From Ancistrus triradiatus (taxonomy: Eukaryota; Chordata; Actinopteri; Siluriformes; Loricariidae): a stretch of 64,000 nucleotides of DNA. Made by a program: the position numbers and the translations under genes. Below, in pieces: positions 1-42,698 of the stretch. The first letter of the stretch is position 1. Every line of letters starts with the position of its first letter. The stretch lies in NCBI GenBank assembly GCA_025084515.1, contig JAJAGP010002230.1:1-64000 (forward strand), read 5' to 3'. The notes below the pieces were generated by a model, which searched no databases, was not told where the DNA came from, and was given only the letters and a program-made list of their open reading frames with translations.

Positions 1-1697
1 ATCCCGCTCACACAAAGGACGTATAGTCAGGATGCCGGGCGTGTCTTTAAATCTAATCCGTCCTTAATCTGAACCAACAGACGCAATCTAAACCTTCGGA
101 GCGTTCAGAGGCTGCACCTCACAGAGCGGCGCTATGGATGTGTTTGCACTTACTGTAATTATCCTGCCTCTGTGTTATGTTACAGCAGCAGCAGAAGTTT
201 GTGAACCTCTGGACTCACTCAGGCTTCTGCACTCATGCTGTTCAAACTGTACATTTCCTACCCCAGAAACGAGACCGGAGTCTGTTCTTAAAGAAGATCT
301 GATCAATTAGAGGAGCAGCCGTAGAGCTGCGTTGAGCTTTAACATAAATGTAAGCTAAAAGGTTTAAGCAGGGTTTAACAGCGGATTTTATAAGAAGCTA
401 ATGCAGAAATCCAGAGACCTTTATGAAGAGCTATTATACAGGTATGCGTCACTTAACGCTCACAATACGTAACACAGCAGCACCACTGCATAAAGACATT
501 ATTATAGATTTATAATAGGTAGTGTGTACAGACTTAAGTACTCCGGAGAGGAAAAAAATGCACTAAACCCTAAAATAATAAGCTTTTAATGGTTTCAACT
601 AGAAACGCACCAAAATGAAAATTTGTACAAAATAAACATTACAGAATACTTTTCTTTTTGCAGTTTGCATCAATGAAATAGCCTACATGTATTTTCTTAC
701 TGAAAAAAACAAAAACAACAATTGTTTTAAACATCACACATTATAAAATAATTTATTGTTTGTATTAAAGGATTATGTGGAAGAATTCCATTGCATCTGT
801 TGTGTCTCAGGTGTTAAATATGTATTTTTGTAAATGTACTTTTCATAAAACTCGCATAATAACACTGACTCTTGCTAGTTTTAATCCATTAATTGATGTC
901 CAGCTCCAGCCGAATGTCCTAAACTACAAATTTCCCTCGCGTTAGTCCTCATACTAGCTCCTGTTCCTCGTGTGTTATGACTTTCCTCCTAAAAGAAGCC
1001 TTAGGGAAAGATTACAATATCATTGAAAGGCAAAAACTAGAACTAGAATACAGACCTATAAAACGTCACACAGAGGGGGTAAACAATCACCGACTCCACA
1101 TTCTGCCTCATTAACCAGCCTTAGGGGTCCATCATCGGTTAGGACGCTTTATAAAGAGAGCACCCTAGGCAGCAAGGGCACTCGGTAATGAGACAGACCC
1201 GATGAACACTCGGTAAAGAGCTGGGCATTCAGGTCTCATTTAGTTCAAGATCTCGTTTAGTTCAAGTGCTCCTAAATAAATGAATAAATAAATAAATAAA
1301 TAATTGGTCAGAAAACAGATGGATTTCTACTTTGCATTCAGCCAATAATCTCACAGAAGGATACAACATAAACTTCAAACTTTCATACTAAACAATCAAA
1401 TTTTGTTTTCCTGACTATATCCTACATCTCAGTCTCCACTGCGTTAATTCAGTGGCACGTTTAAGTCCGGGGTTGCCAGATCCCACTTGGGAAAATAAAC
1501 TTTAGGTCAACGGAAAAAGAATAAGTGGATTGAGAATAAGTGGACCTGGCAACCGTGCGGGTTCTGGAATCGGGTAGCTGGTATTCCAGATACTGGATTT
1601 GTTAGCGAGTCAGGAAATAAAAACATCCCACACATTACAGCGGGAGTTTGGACAGCGAGGTTTCTGAGTATTTATGGTGAGATTCAAGCTGGATTAC
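1..1697. other. tbc1d23 intron 17, no gene seen
   Basis: No exon with family similarity is seen on either strand. The stretch is AT-rich, with a short (AAAT)n-like run at about 1273-1303. Confidence 0.6.
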
Positions 1698-32249
<30,552 letters not shown>

Positions 32250-32256
32250 TGCTGTG

Positions 32257-32272
32257 GTGACGTCCACGTCAC
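32257..32272 (-). promoter_or_regulatory. perfect CRE/UPRE-like palindrome next to tbc1d23 start
   Basis: GTGACGTGGACGTCAC (minus-strand reading) is a perfect 7-bp inverted repeat with a 2-bp centre, starting 8 bp upstream of the tbc1d23 ATG. It contains TGACGTGG, the published ATF6/XBP1 (UPRE) core, and two ACGT cores recognised by CREB/ATF bZIP factors. Regulation of this gene by stress signalling is inference. Confidence 0.4.
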
Positions 32273-32473
32273 ACCGAGCCGTAAAAGAAGGCACGCGCTG
32301 TCGTAATGACCGGTGCTAATCAGCCCGAAATGCTAAAGCTAATCTAAAGCATCGAAAGCACAAATAAACATTTCATTTAGAGTCCCTGAGCGCTTCAGAG
32401 ATCAGAAAATACCTCACGCTAAAGCTTTTTCCAGCTCAACCAAGCTACCAGTGTTAGATTCCTGACCCTTAAC

Positions 32474-32622
32474 TGATTACATTTAGCACACTCCCTTATC
32501 AGCGGAAACTTTAAGCTTATTAACTCTTACAATCGACGTTATTGTGGGTTAAAGGCCACGCAGTAGCTTGACAGAGATGGGATTTGAACCCAGGACCCTC
32601 GGTCCACAGTCTAATAATATCA
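32474..32622 (-). mobile_element. tRNA-like SINE-type repeat (reverse orientation)
   Basis: Read on the minus strand, GGGTTCAAATCCC forms a B-box-like word, preceded by GAGGGTCCT. The other end resembles the ATTTAGCA...CTTATC repeat arm common in fish genomes. It is not a tRNA gene, because no complete cloverleaf is visible. Confidence 0.45.
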
Positions 32623-32954
32623 ATGGACACCATAAGAAAACTGGAGTTTTTACTTCTGTTTTGTATAGTCAAAAACAGCAATATATTATGTCTTACAACA
32701 AATTAAACAGAAAACGCATTATATGAGTAATGTTTTTACCAAGTCAGAATCATTGAATCACATAGGTTAGAATGTAATGTATTTTCACATATTGCTTAGT
32801 CATTCTAAAAGCTTTAATGTGTTCATGTGTTGTCACTGCTTAATAACAGAAGAACGCCCAGTTTACAGTACAAACTGTCTACATCAATTATTGATTGAAA
32901 AATGTATTGTAAATGATATATAACTCAGAAAGTCGAGGCTGAAGGAAGCGTAAA

Positions 32955-33070
32955 CTCCAAGCGGTTAGCGCAGTCGCCTCACAGCTCCAGAGATCCCCAG
33001 TTTGATCCTGGAGGATCTGTTTCACAGCATTAGAACTGTGCCCCCTCTCTCACGTGGTCGCGCCGTAGGA
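32955..33070 (+). mobile_element. tRNA-derived SINE
   Basis: It contains an A-box-like GGTTAGCGCAGTCGCC at about 32963 and a B-box-like AGTTTGATCCTGG at about 32999. The CTCACAGCTCCAGAG linker is typical of fish tRNA-derived SINEs. It is degraded at the 3' side. Confidence 0.6.
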
Positions 33071-34699
33071 ACTGGGAGCGATGGTAGTTCTTAGAACGTC
33101 ATTTATAAAAATTGTTTTAGCTCTTATTTCAAGGTACAACGTGATTTTGAGTTGTAGAAGGGAAATTCATGCGGCTTACATCACTTCAACATCACACAGT
33201 GTTAATACTCCTCCCAAAATAGTCAGCAGTTGGTGTAAAAGCGGCTAATGTGTCTGTCTAGCCTTGCTCCTCATGAACAGAAACTAGTGCGAGAAAACCC
33301 TTGCAACACCTGCTGACAGAAAAATGAATGGCCGTCTTGAAGGAAGACAATATTTGTAACCTTCCATAAGTTTTCATTATTTCTTAACTTTTATAAAAGA
33401 GTCAAAAACAAGAATTACTGCATTGTACAGTACTAAATGTTTTCATATTGTGCAACGTGCTTCAAAGTTTATTTAATGTAACCGAATAATGTGTTGTTAG
33501 CATTTGTTATGAATTTCTATTTTAGAATTTGATTATCCCTATGATTTAAAATGAATGAATGAATGAATGAATAATTTGAATGAAATGCAGCCTTACCTGA
33601 AGCTGTTGGCCCATATCTGCATGATTTAATCTGCTGCCACACGATTGGCCGAGCACTTAATTGCTTGTGAACAGTTGGTGTACAGGCATCCCTTATAAAG
33701 TGCTCAGTGAGTGTACGTTATAGTGTATTTACTTGAAGTGATATCCTTAAGCAGCTCTTGTGGCAAAGCAGAGGTTTTTGGGGACAGGGCTCCAAACCTC
33801 AGGCTGGGCTTTCAAAGGGAGGGTCTAAACGTGCCATTATGGAATTCACCCAGTGGATTATGGGTCCCAGAGATGCCTTCCAGTCGAGTGATAATCTCCA
33901 GACTCCAGATGATGGACTGACGGCTCGACCAGGGTGCATTTCCGAACTTCACGCAACAACGGCATTTCTTTATTTTATGTTACAATAATTGCCCTCTGTC
34001 TCTCACACAAACACATTTATGGAATCTGAAACTGTCTTTGTGACAGCTTGAAGTATTTCCTGCTGTATTGACAACACAAGCTGGTATTTCAGGAGAGCAG
34101 GGACGTGATGGAGAAACTGTGGCTGCGTTGCAAAGACGCAGCACTTCTTACTTTTTTCTACACAGGATTTATTGTTTCTCACAGTGATTCCATGACTTTG
34201 GTTTTTGTCTCGTTGTAGATTGTGGCGACCTCGGTGTCAGTAATGCCGGCCTTACACCAAACCACTGAGAGAGTTCACCGTCACAGATAAATTTTAAATG
34301 TCAGAATAAAATCATGAGAGTTTTGTTAGAGTTGCTCTCATTTCATGGAGCAGGATCGCTGTTTTAATCAGGCTTAAGATAACATGAACTGTACTGTATT
34401 TAATATTGTCATATGTCTTAAGTCTTGGCTCACAGAAAGTGAGGTGAGCACTGTGGGTATCCAATAGGTGGCGCTCTCTCTCTCTCTCGCTGTATGTGGA
34501 TGTTAAAGGTGATTTTTACAGATTAGTAGATGTAGATCTACAGGGCTTGGACCAAAGTCATGGAAACACTTCATTTTACTTTCTCACAGTTATTTCTATT
34601 TACTGCTTTATAGATTTATCAGTTTTATATAAATTCCTGCTCTCCAAAGTGTAAGGGAAATGATTAAAAAATGTATTAAATTCAAGCTGTGAAATAAGA

Positions 34700-35470
34700 T
34701 AGAAATTAAGGCTTTTCATTATTTTTGTTTCATGGTTTGTCTTTTTCTTTTCGTTTAATTTTCTGTAATCTTTTTCTTTCTTTCCTCTTCTGTATGTTCC
34801 TGGTTTTTGCCTTTTTCACTTTTTTCCATTAGTTTTCCCTTTTAGCTCCTGTCATCTTTAATGTTATTCTTTTACTTTTTGTTCTATCCATTTCCATATT
34901 TTTTCTTTTATTTCCTTTCTTTCTTTCCCCATTCTTTCCATTAATTCGTCTTTATTAAATTGTTCTTTTTTCCTTCCTTTCTTTATTTTACTTTATCCTG
35001 CATTTATTTACATTCTTTGTTTACTTCTGTTCTTTTTTCTTTTATACATTTCTTATTTTTTTCTGCATTATATTTTATTTACTATTTGTTATTTTTTTCA
35101 TTTTTCTACTTTGAAAATTTCCTTTCAATTTTATTTCTGTTTTAGATTTTCTCTGATTTCCATCATTTTCTTTTGTATCTGTTCATTTTTCTTAATATAC
35201 TTTATATTATTTTTATTTTGTTTTTACATTTTTTTAAACTTTCATTCTAGTTTGTATTTTCCTTTATTTTTCCCTTCTTCAAACTGATTTGCTCTCATTC
35301 GTTTCCTTTTGTTTCTCCTTTTGTCCTTGTATTTTTTAACTTTTCATGCGTTCTCTTTTTAGTTGGTCTCTCTCTTCTTTTCCATTAATTTTTCTGCTTT
35401 TCTTTCATTATTCATTACCCCCTTTTTCTTCTTTTACTTTTTTTTTTATTTTATTTTATTTTATTCTAGT
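34700..35470 (+). repeat. T-rich pyrimidine tract
   Basis: About 770 bp of degenerate TTTC/TTTA/TTCT sequence with no clean period; short frames in it are Phe-rich artefacts. Confidence 0.85.
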
Positions 35471-37624
35471 CCGTTCTTCCAGATATTTCTTTAGTAAATA
35501 AAACAGAAATGTAATCCTGTAAAGAAAATGAGATGTGATTTCATTTGATCTTAAGATCCCATTATGGTACTTAAGAAGCCACTCTGTTTTACAGCCTGTG
35601 TGTTTTACAGACGATGCTGTTTTTGGTTTACTGATTGATTATGTTTTGGAGTGTATTTTCTGAAGATTTGATGACAATAATCTCTAACAGAATGGAGTTT
35701 CAGTTTTGGAAATAGTGACCATGTACGATCTCCAGCCTTTGTAAAGCCTTTAGTTTATGACTTTAGTTTTGAGACGGGATGCTGCATCTCGGCTCCAAAG
35801 CCCCGGATTCTAACGACCGAACACGGACTCAAATCCCGCAGTGCTTTCAGGTCCAGCTAAGCGCCGTTTCACTTTAACGTCCGGGGCCTTAAGAATCATT
35901 ATAAATTATAAAAGGAAATAAAAATCCATCTTATATACGTCTATAGAGGTCTCAAAGAGAGAACTGCGATCTTGATGGGGGGTTTTATTTTCAGTAAGCG
36001 TTTTAAGCTTTACAAAAGATCCAAATGTAGGAATGACTATTTTACAGTACAGTACAGCACAGCAGCGCACTAAGGGTTTGTCATATCTTAATTACTATTA
36101 TTGTTTAAAATAAAACGACGTGCAAAGTTTAAACAACCTCGTGTAAGCGTCCGATCTGGTTTCGTTTCGGCCGTGGCCCTGTTGCAGCGGGTCTGATGGG
36201 GCTGTTAAAGGGCACATACCTGTATCACACACAACTGTGTTCTTCCGCTGTGAGGAGTAAAAATATTCCAGTGGACCACAGGACAAGGATTTATTTTACA
36301 ATAAAAAATAATAAAGTGAGCGACAAACCAGACTAAGCAGCAACACGGGGAATGTACAGCATCTCACAGGAGCTCTTCCATGCTTACATTTCCTACAAAT
36401 TCTACTTTTAGAGGATCGTTTGGGTCACATTCATCACATGTCCATCGGTTATAACCCAGCATCCACACCAGCAGCAAGTGTGTTTTAATCAAGCTCCACT
36501 TCTGGCTTTCCATATTCAATCCAATCCATCAGAGGGATGAAAGCAAACTGAGGACGGTCATGTGACCATAGCCAATCAGGACTGATTTGTTCCTCGTGTT
36601 CCCTTAAGCTGCTGTGCTGGGGAAGCTCATCAGCAGCCAGTGACGTTCAGGAAACACCCAATAGCTTATTACGTATACGCTTTATATCAGCCGTGTCTTT
36701 ATATGGCACTTTAGGGAACAGAAGCCTATCGCAGGCGATTTGGGACACACCCTGCAGTCTCTGCTCATGACACACAGCGGCTTCTGATAAAAGTAGTGAA
36801 ATAAAAACGTCCTACATTAGTAGAGGTATTGTTTTGTGTTTCCGTAGAAAGTAATAAAAAGTAGGTCTGGTGGTGTGTTTGTGGAACCCTGAACCCTCCT
36901 CCACGACCCGGAGCTGGAAGATCGCGGATGAACAGGGCGCTTTGCTTTATTACAGCTGCTGATGTGAGCGCAGGGTTACAGCGTCAAAAAACCTAGTACT
37001 CGAGCTGGTCTTTCGTCCACAAACCAAAACCAGAGACACCTAGACAAGCTGGACGGCAGGAGATGGTTAGAGCAGGAGGGTCGTGTTAGCATTTATTTAT
37101 AAAGCTCGTTCTCACTCGTGCTGTACAGAAATATAAAAAGAAAAACCAACACACTTCCCAACATAAAAATAAAGAAGCATGAAGAATGTGTCCGATCCGA
37201 ACGCCTGCTGATCGGTTGCGCTTTAGATAAATGAAACGTGTCGATTATGGCGGGGGACAAGCGGGCCCTCGGACAAACCAAACAAACGCAGAGACGATAC
37301 GGGGACGAACATAAATCTACCGGCGGACTCTCCCACGTTTCTCTCAGTACTTTATTTTTAAACGTATAATTTCAGAGTTTGGGGTTATTCTTTAAGTGAT
37401 CTACGCATGCTCTCGTGATAAGTCTCAGCCTCCCCCTGCCCCCGACAGGTCTGGGACCGGACGTGAAATCCCGCTTTGGGTGTGTCGGGAGCAGGGATAA
37501 GCGAACGCTCTCGAACCTCTTACCCTAGCCCGGCTCGATCCTCACAGATATGCAGATGAATTTAGGCAGAATGAAGGAGCTCCGATGGGGGACGTGCTCA
37601 GGCTCGGGCGGCGCCGGAGGGGGC

Positions 37625-37778
37625 TCAGAGCGTCGGCGGCTTGAGCCCGTACTTCCTGGCCACCTCGGTCTGAGCGTAGGCGGCGTCGCAGAGAGAGTAC
37701 AGGTGAGCCATCTCCATCTCGGACTTGGCCAGGTTGATGGCCTTGTTGAACATCTCGATGGCCTTCTCCAGGTTACCC
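37625..37778 (-). CDS. tomm70a: tomm70a exon 12, C-terminus
   Basis: The exon reads GNLEKAIEMFNKAINLAKSE then MEMAHLYSLCDAAYAQTEVA and RKYGLKPPTL, followed by TGA. It is the last TPR and the conserved end of the protein. Confidence 0.97.
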
Positions 37779-39013
37779 CTGTGCAGAAACGGGGCACAGC
37801 TCAGCCCACATTCTAAAGCTCTCTTACACATGAGTGCATAAACATTCACCAGCACAACCTCACATGCATCAAAACACCCATCCTGGTCAAGGCGGAGGGT
37901 CTGGAGCCACCACTGCACCGACCCCGAGTGTTTCTACATGCACTTAATGATCTGATGGTCAGATTTCCACACGGTTGCCAGGTCTGCGAATTCTAAAGAC
38001 TTAGCTTTGTGGCCTCTTTTACCACTGAAAGTGTTTTTCCCCCCTCGATAAATCTGGCAACCCAGAATTAAAACTTGCCACAGAAGAAAAAGCTACTGAA
38101 CACTTTGTGGAGGCTCTGAGACGCAGTATATACTCGAGAATATGAATCATATGAGTATTTAATATTAAAGTTCGAAGCCTATGTCACGTCTTTCTGAGAT
38201 TGGCTGGTTGTAAAGTAGACATTTTTATCGTAGGTACACTTCAACTATGAGAGAAAAAGAATTTAATTGTAAATCATGGTGGAAAATAAGTATTTGGTCA
38301 ATAACAAAAGCTGTTGTATTTGTGGGTGACCAAATACTTATTTTCCACCATGATTTACAATTCAATTTTTTTTCTCATTTTGTTTCTCATAGTTGAAGTG
38401 TACCTATGATGGAAATTACAGACCTCTCACATCTTTCTAAGTAGAAGAACTTGCACAATCAGTGGCTGACTAAATACTTTTTTTGCCCCACTGTAACTAT
38501 TATACTTCATTTTAATACACTATATAATAGCAAATACTATATTATACAGCTATTACATTACTAGTTATACTATATATACACTACGTACTATTGGTGATCT
38601 AGCACTATTACTGGTTTATTATATTTTTATTTATTAGTAAAATGTTTGGAGAATTATGGAGTTGCCTGGACCAATATGGCGGCTTATCACATCTACGAAT
38701 CAAACCTTCCCACTTGCTGCACTGCATTCTGGTACTTTGAGTCTAATATTCGCCGCGTCTCCTCGTCACTGAACACCGGCAAGACGGAAGAGAGATCTCT
38801 GCTGTTTTAGGAAAGGAGCTAAAAGCGAAGCCTTGGACGTGAACATGCTTAGGGACAGTAACTATTCTGTGTGTGAGGGACAGACCTCTGAACCTCGATG
38901 GTTCCCATGGTTTCATAAGCAAAGTCACACTTGTTGTCGATCTCGATGGCTTTCCCGATGAGATCCAGGCCCAGGTCCAGATCCTGCTTCCACTGCAGCT
39001 GCAGCAGCCTGCT

Positions 39014-39092
<79 letters not shown>

Positions 39093-41573
39093 GCTAAGGA
39101 CTCTCACACTCACAGAACGAGCAAGCTCACGGACAGATCAGGCGTCGGGAACAAACTCTTACCCTTTATGGACGTATGTCGTGGCGTTGTCGGGTTCCAG
39201 TTCGACACACTTGTCGTACATCTCATCGGCCTTCCCGAACTGCTGCTGGTCAGTCAGAGCCTGGGTCCGAAAGAAAACACGACAGATACCATAGGAGGGA
39301 GATAAATAGAGAAAAGGTCGTAGCATCGGGCAGATCTTGGCAGAGATGGATGCCTTTACACTATTTACATACACTATATGGACAAAAGTTTTGAGACACC
39401 TCCACCTTACACCTAAAAAAGCTTTCATGACGTCAAGGCAAGTCAATGGAGCATGATCGCAAAGCAGCTTTACAGTGTTAGATTATTTTCGAAATTATAC
39501 GTCCAGTCCCAAACCGAGCAAGCCTAGGGTGACAATGGCACGGAAAAACTCCCGAAACCTTATAAGGAACCAACATAGTGTGGACAAAGACTTTTTATAT
39601 GTAATAAAGTTCTCTAATTAATAAGCTCATAACAGTTTAAGTAAACAGACTAACAGACACGTTTCTGCTTTTAGTTGCGTGAATTACAAATCATATTTTC
39701 ATGTTAATTTTATTATTATTTTATTGTATTATAATAGTTATATTATTTTGTTCAAGTATAATATATTAATAGTAATTTTACTTTTTTTTAGTATTATTAT
39801 TATTACATTTTATAGCCAGTACTTTTTATGTTTTGTTTTCCCCTCATTTCATCTTTTTTTTCCCCTTTTAATTTCACGGCTTCTCTTCCTTGTCTCTGTA
39901 CTGCCAGGTTTAATGTATAATTTTTTTTTTTAGCACTTTGAGCTGCATTTATGCATGAAAGCTGCGACACAAATAAAGATCATCAGATTAATAGAGAGAA
40001 CATATTTAAAGCTATAATAACTTAAATAAAATAACAGGTAGACTCACATTTGAGAGAGAGTACTATATTATGAAGGGTATAATAAAAGAGGGAATATAAA
40101 CGCTTATTCCTGGTCCCAGTTCATTACGTCCCATTCTAAATCCACAGGCATTAATATGGAGTTGGTCCCCCTTGGCAGCATTAAGAGGTGTCCTAATACT
40201 TTTGTCCATACAGCGTGCGTAGCCGCGATGTGTCTCAAAGCTGCTCCTATATTCCTATGACCTGACCACTACAGCTCTGTTTTGGGTTAGCAGCTACAGG
40301 TGGGTATTTATTTCAGGGCACGGCTGTTGGTACCTGTGCATAAAGAGCGTAGCCTTCGGCGCACTTCGGAAACCTCCTGATGACGTCCTCAAAGCCGTCC
40401 ATGGCCGTCTGCACCTGGGATGGATTGTTTCCGGTGTAGGCCTGTCTGTACTGCAAACACACGGGCACACAGGAGGTTACGTGGATCACCGGTAACAGAC
40501 ACAGAGATCAAGGTGTTACCCTGGCTTCCAAATAGCCTGACTTCAATCCGAGCATCTGTGGGAAGTCTGACTCATAGAGGCCGCACCTCATATCGTACAG
40601 GACTTAAAGGATCCGCTGCTACGTTCTGGGGGCAGGACACGATAAGTACGCGATTTGTACGCTTTAATGAAACCAGCTGAGGAGTCACCACGGCTCAGGA
40701 ACAGAAAGTTACCCGGTGTGATAGCTTTGGTGTTTCACGTTCAGTCAGGAGGAAGCAAACACAGTTTGAATGGTTAAAGCAGAACTAATGCAACTCAAAC
40801 AAAGAAGTGAATGATTAAGGACGGGACCGCACGTCAGACCAAGTCACCTCAGAATTTGTTCTACAGGGCTTTTAAAGTGGAGCATCGTCTCAAAGCAGCA
40901 TTACAGCTTTATGTTATCTGCTATTATCCTAGCCCAGTGCCAAACGGAGCATGCCTAGGGCGGCAGTGGCAGGGAAAATACCTAAAGGAAGGAACCTTGG
41001 GCAGAACAAGACTCAAAAAGGGACCCGACCTGCTTAGAGGTTATATATAAGAACTAAACTTTTTTAAATAAACAGGAGCTAATTAAATACAAGTTAAAGT
41101 AGAAAAGTTAATAAGAAGCAGCGTTTTGTTTTCATATAAAAAACTGGAACGACTTACCAAGCAACATTTCTGCTTTTAGTTGCGTGAATGAAAAGTCATA
41201 TTTTCATGTTAATTTATTATTATTTTATAGTATTATAATAGTAATATTTTATTATAACAATATATTAATAACAATTTGTAATAATATTTATAAGTATTAT
41301 TATTATTATATTTTAGCCATAACCTTTCCTATTATTGTCATTATTTTAAATTACGATTTATAATTATTATTATTATAGAAATAACCTTTTCTATTTTTAT
41401 TGTCATATTATTTTATATTATGATTTTTATGATGATGATGATTATTATTATTATTATTATTATTATTGTATTTTATAGCCCTAACCTTTACTATTTTTAT
41501 TGTCATATTATTTTATATGATTTTTTTGTATTATTATATTTTATAGTCATAACCTTTTCTATTTTTATTACGA

Positions 41574-41611
<38 letters not shown>

Positions 41612-41762
41612 TATATAGCCATAACCTTTTCTATTTTTATTGTCATATTATTTTATATTATGACTTTTATTATGATTATTATGACTTTTATTATGATTTT
41701 TATTATGATTATTATTATATTATTGTATTTTATAGTCATAACCTTTTCTATTTTTATTACGA

Positions 41763-41800
<38 letters not shown>

Positions 41801-41910
41801 TTTATAGCCATAACCTTTTCTATTTTTGTCATTATTTTAAATTATGATTTATTATTATTATAGCCATAACCTTTTCTATGTTTATTGTCATATTATTTTA
41901 TTATGTTTTA

Positions 41911-41946
<36 letters not shown>

Positions 41947-42654
41947 TTTAGCCATAACAATTTCTATTTTTATTGTCATATTTTATATTATGATTTTTAT
42001 TAGTATTATTATTATTATTATATTTTATAGCCATAACCTTTTCTATTTTTGTCATCTTATTTTATTTTTCACTGTTAAGTTTACAGCCTCTCTTAATTGT
42101 GTTTGTATTTGTTCATTTGCTTTTCCTGGGCGGAGCAACGCTAGAATATGCTACCCGCCATGGCAGGGACCTCAAGGCTCCAGAGCATAACCAAAATGGG
42201 TACAACCAAAATCATACATTTTCAAATAATACTCTTAAATAGCTCACCAGGTGTGACAGGTGACAGATATGGATCCTAATCCTTTATTTGGGGTTTATTT
42301 TTAAATATTTAAACAGGACTTAATAACATCTCTTTGTAAAAATCACTGATCACAGATCTGGGCTGTTTAGAGTAGCGCCCCCTGCTGGTACTCACCAACG
42401 CAAAGCACTTCTGAGCCTGCGCCAGGGCGGAGTCCGGCCTGAGCACGATGCACTCGTCGAAGTCTGACACCGCCTCCTCCACCTGGTCCAGCAGGATCTT
42501 TAACTGCACAAGACGGAAAACAAAACCCACTTGATTTGGTCTGAGCAGCGCGCGGTGCGTGGGTACTGCGTGAGGAGGAGCAGCGCGCGGTGTGCGTGGG
42601 GACTGCGTGAGGAGCAGCGCGCGGTGTGCGTGGGGACTGCGTGAGGAGCAGCGC

Positions 42655-42698
<44 letters not shown>

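Larger units (their letters stand above)
32250..37624. other. intergenic tbc1d23-tomm70a, repeats only
   Basis: No coding region was recognised. The stretch holds the tbc1d23 promoter side, two tRNA-like repeats (32474-32622, 32955-33070), a repeat terminus at 33594-33715, a T-rich pyrimidine tract (34700-35470) and, toward 37624, presumably the tomm70a 3' UTR. TTTATT (AATAAA on the minus strand) occurs at several places between 36 and 37.1 kb. Confidence 0.6.

Noticed and set aside
32560..32620. tRNA gene candidate (B-box-like word)
   Set aside because: No complete cloverleaf or acceptor stem; it looks like a SINE-type repeat on the minus strand.
41420..42190. Ile/Met/Leu-rich frames of 147 and 101 codons
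   Set aside because: They come from the (ATT)n-rich repeat tail in tomm70a intron 8.
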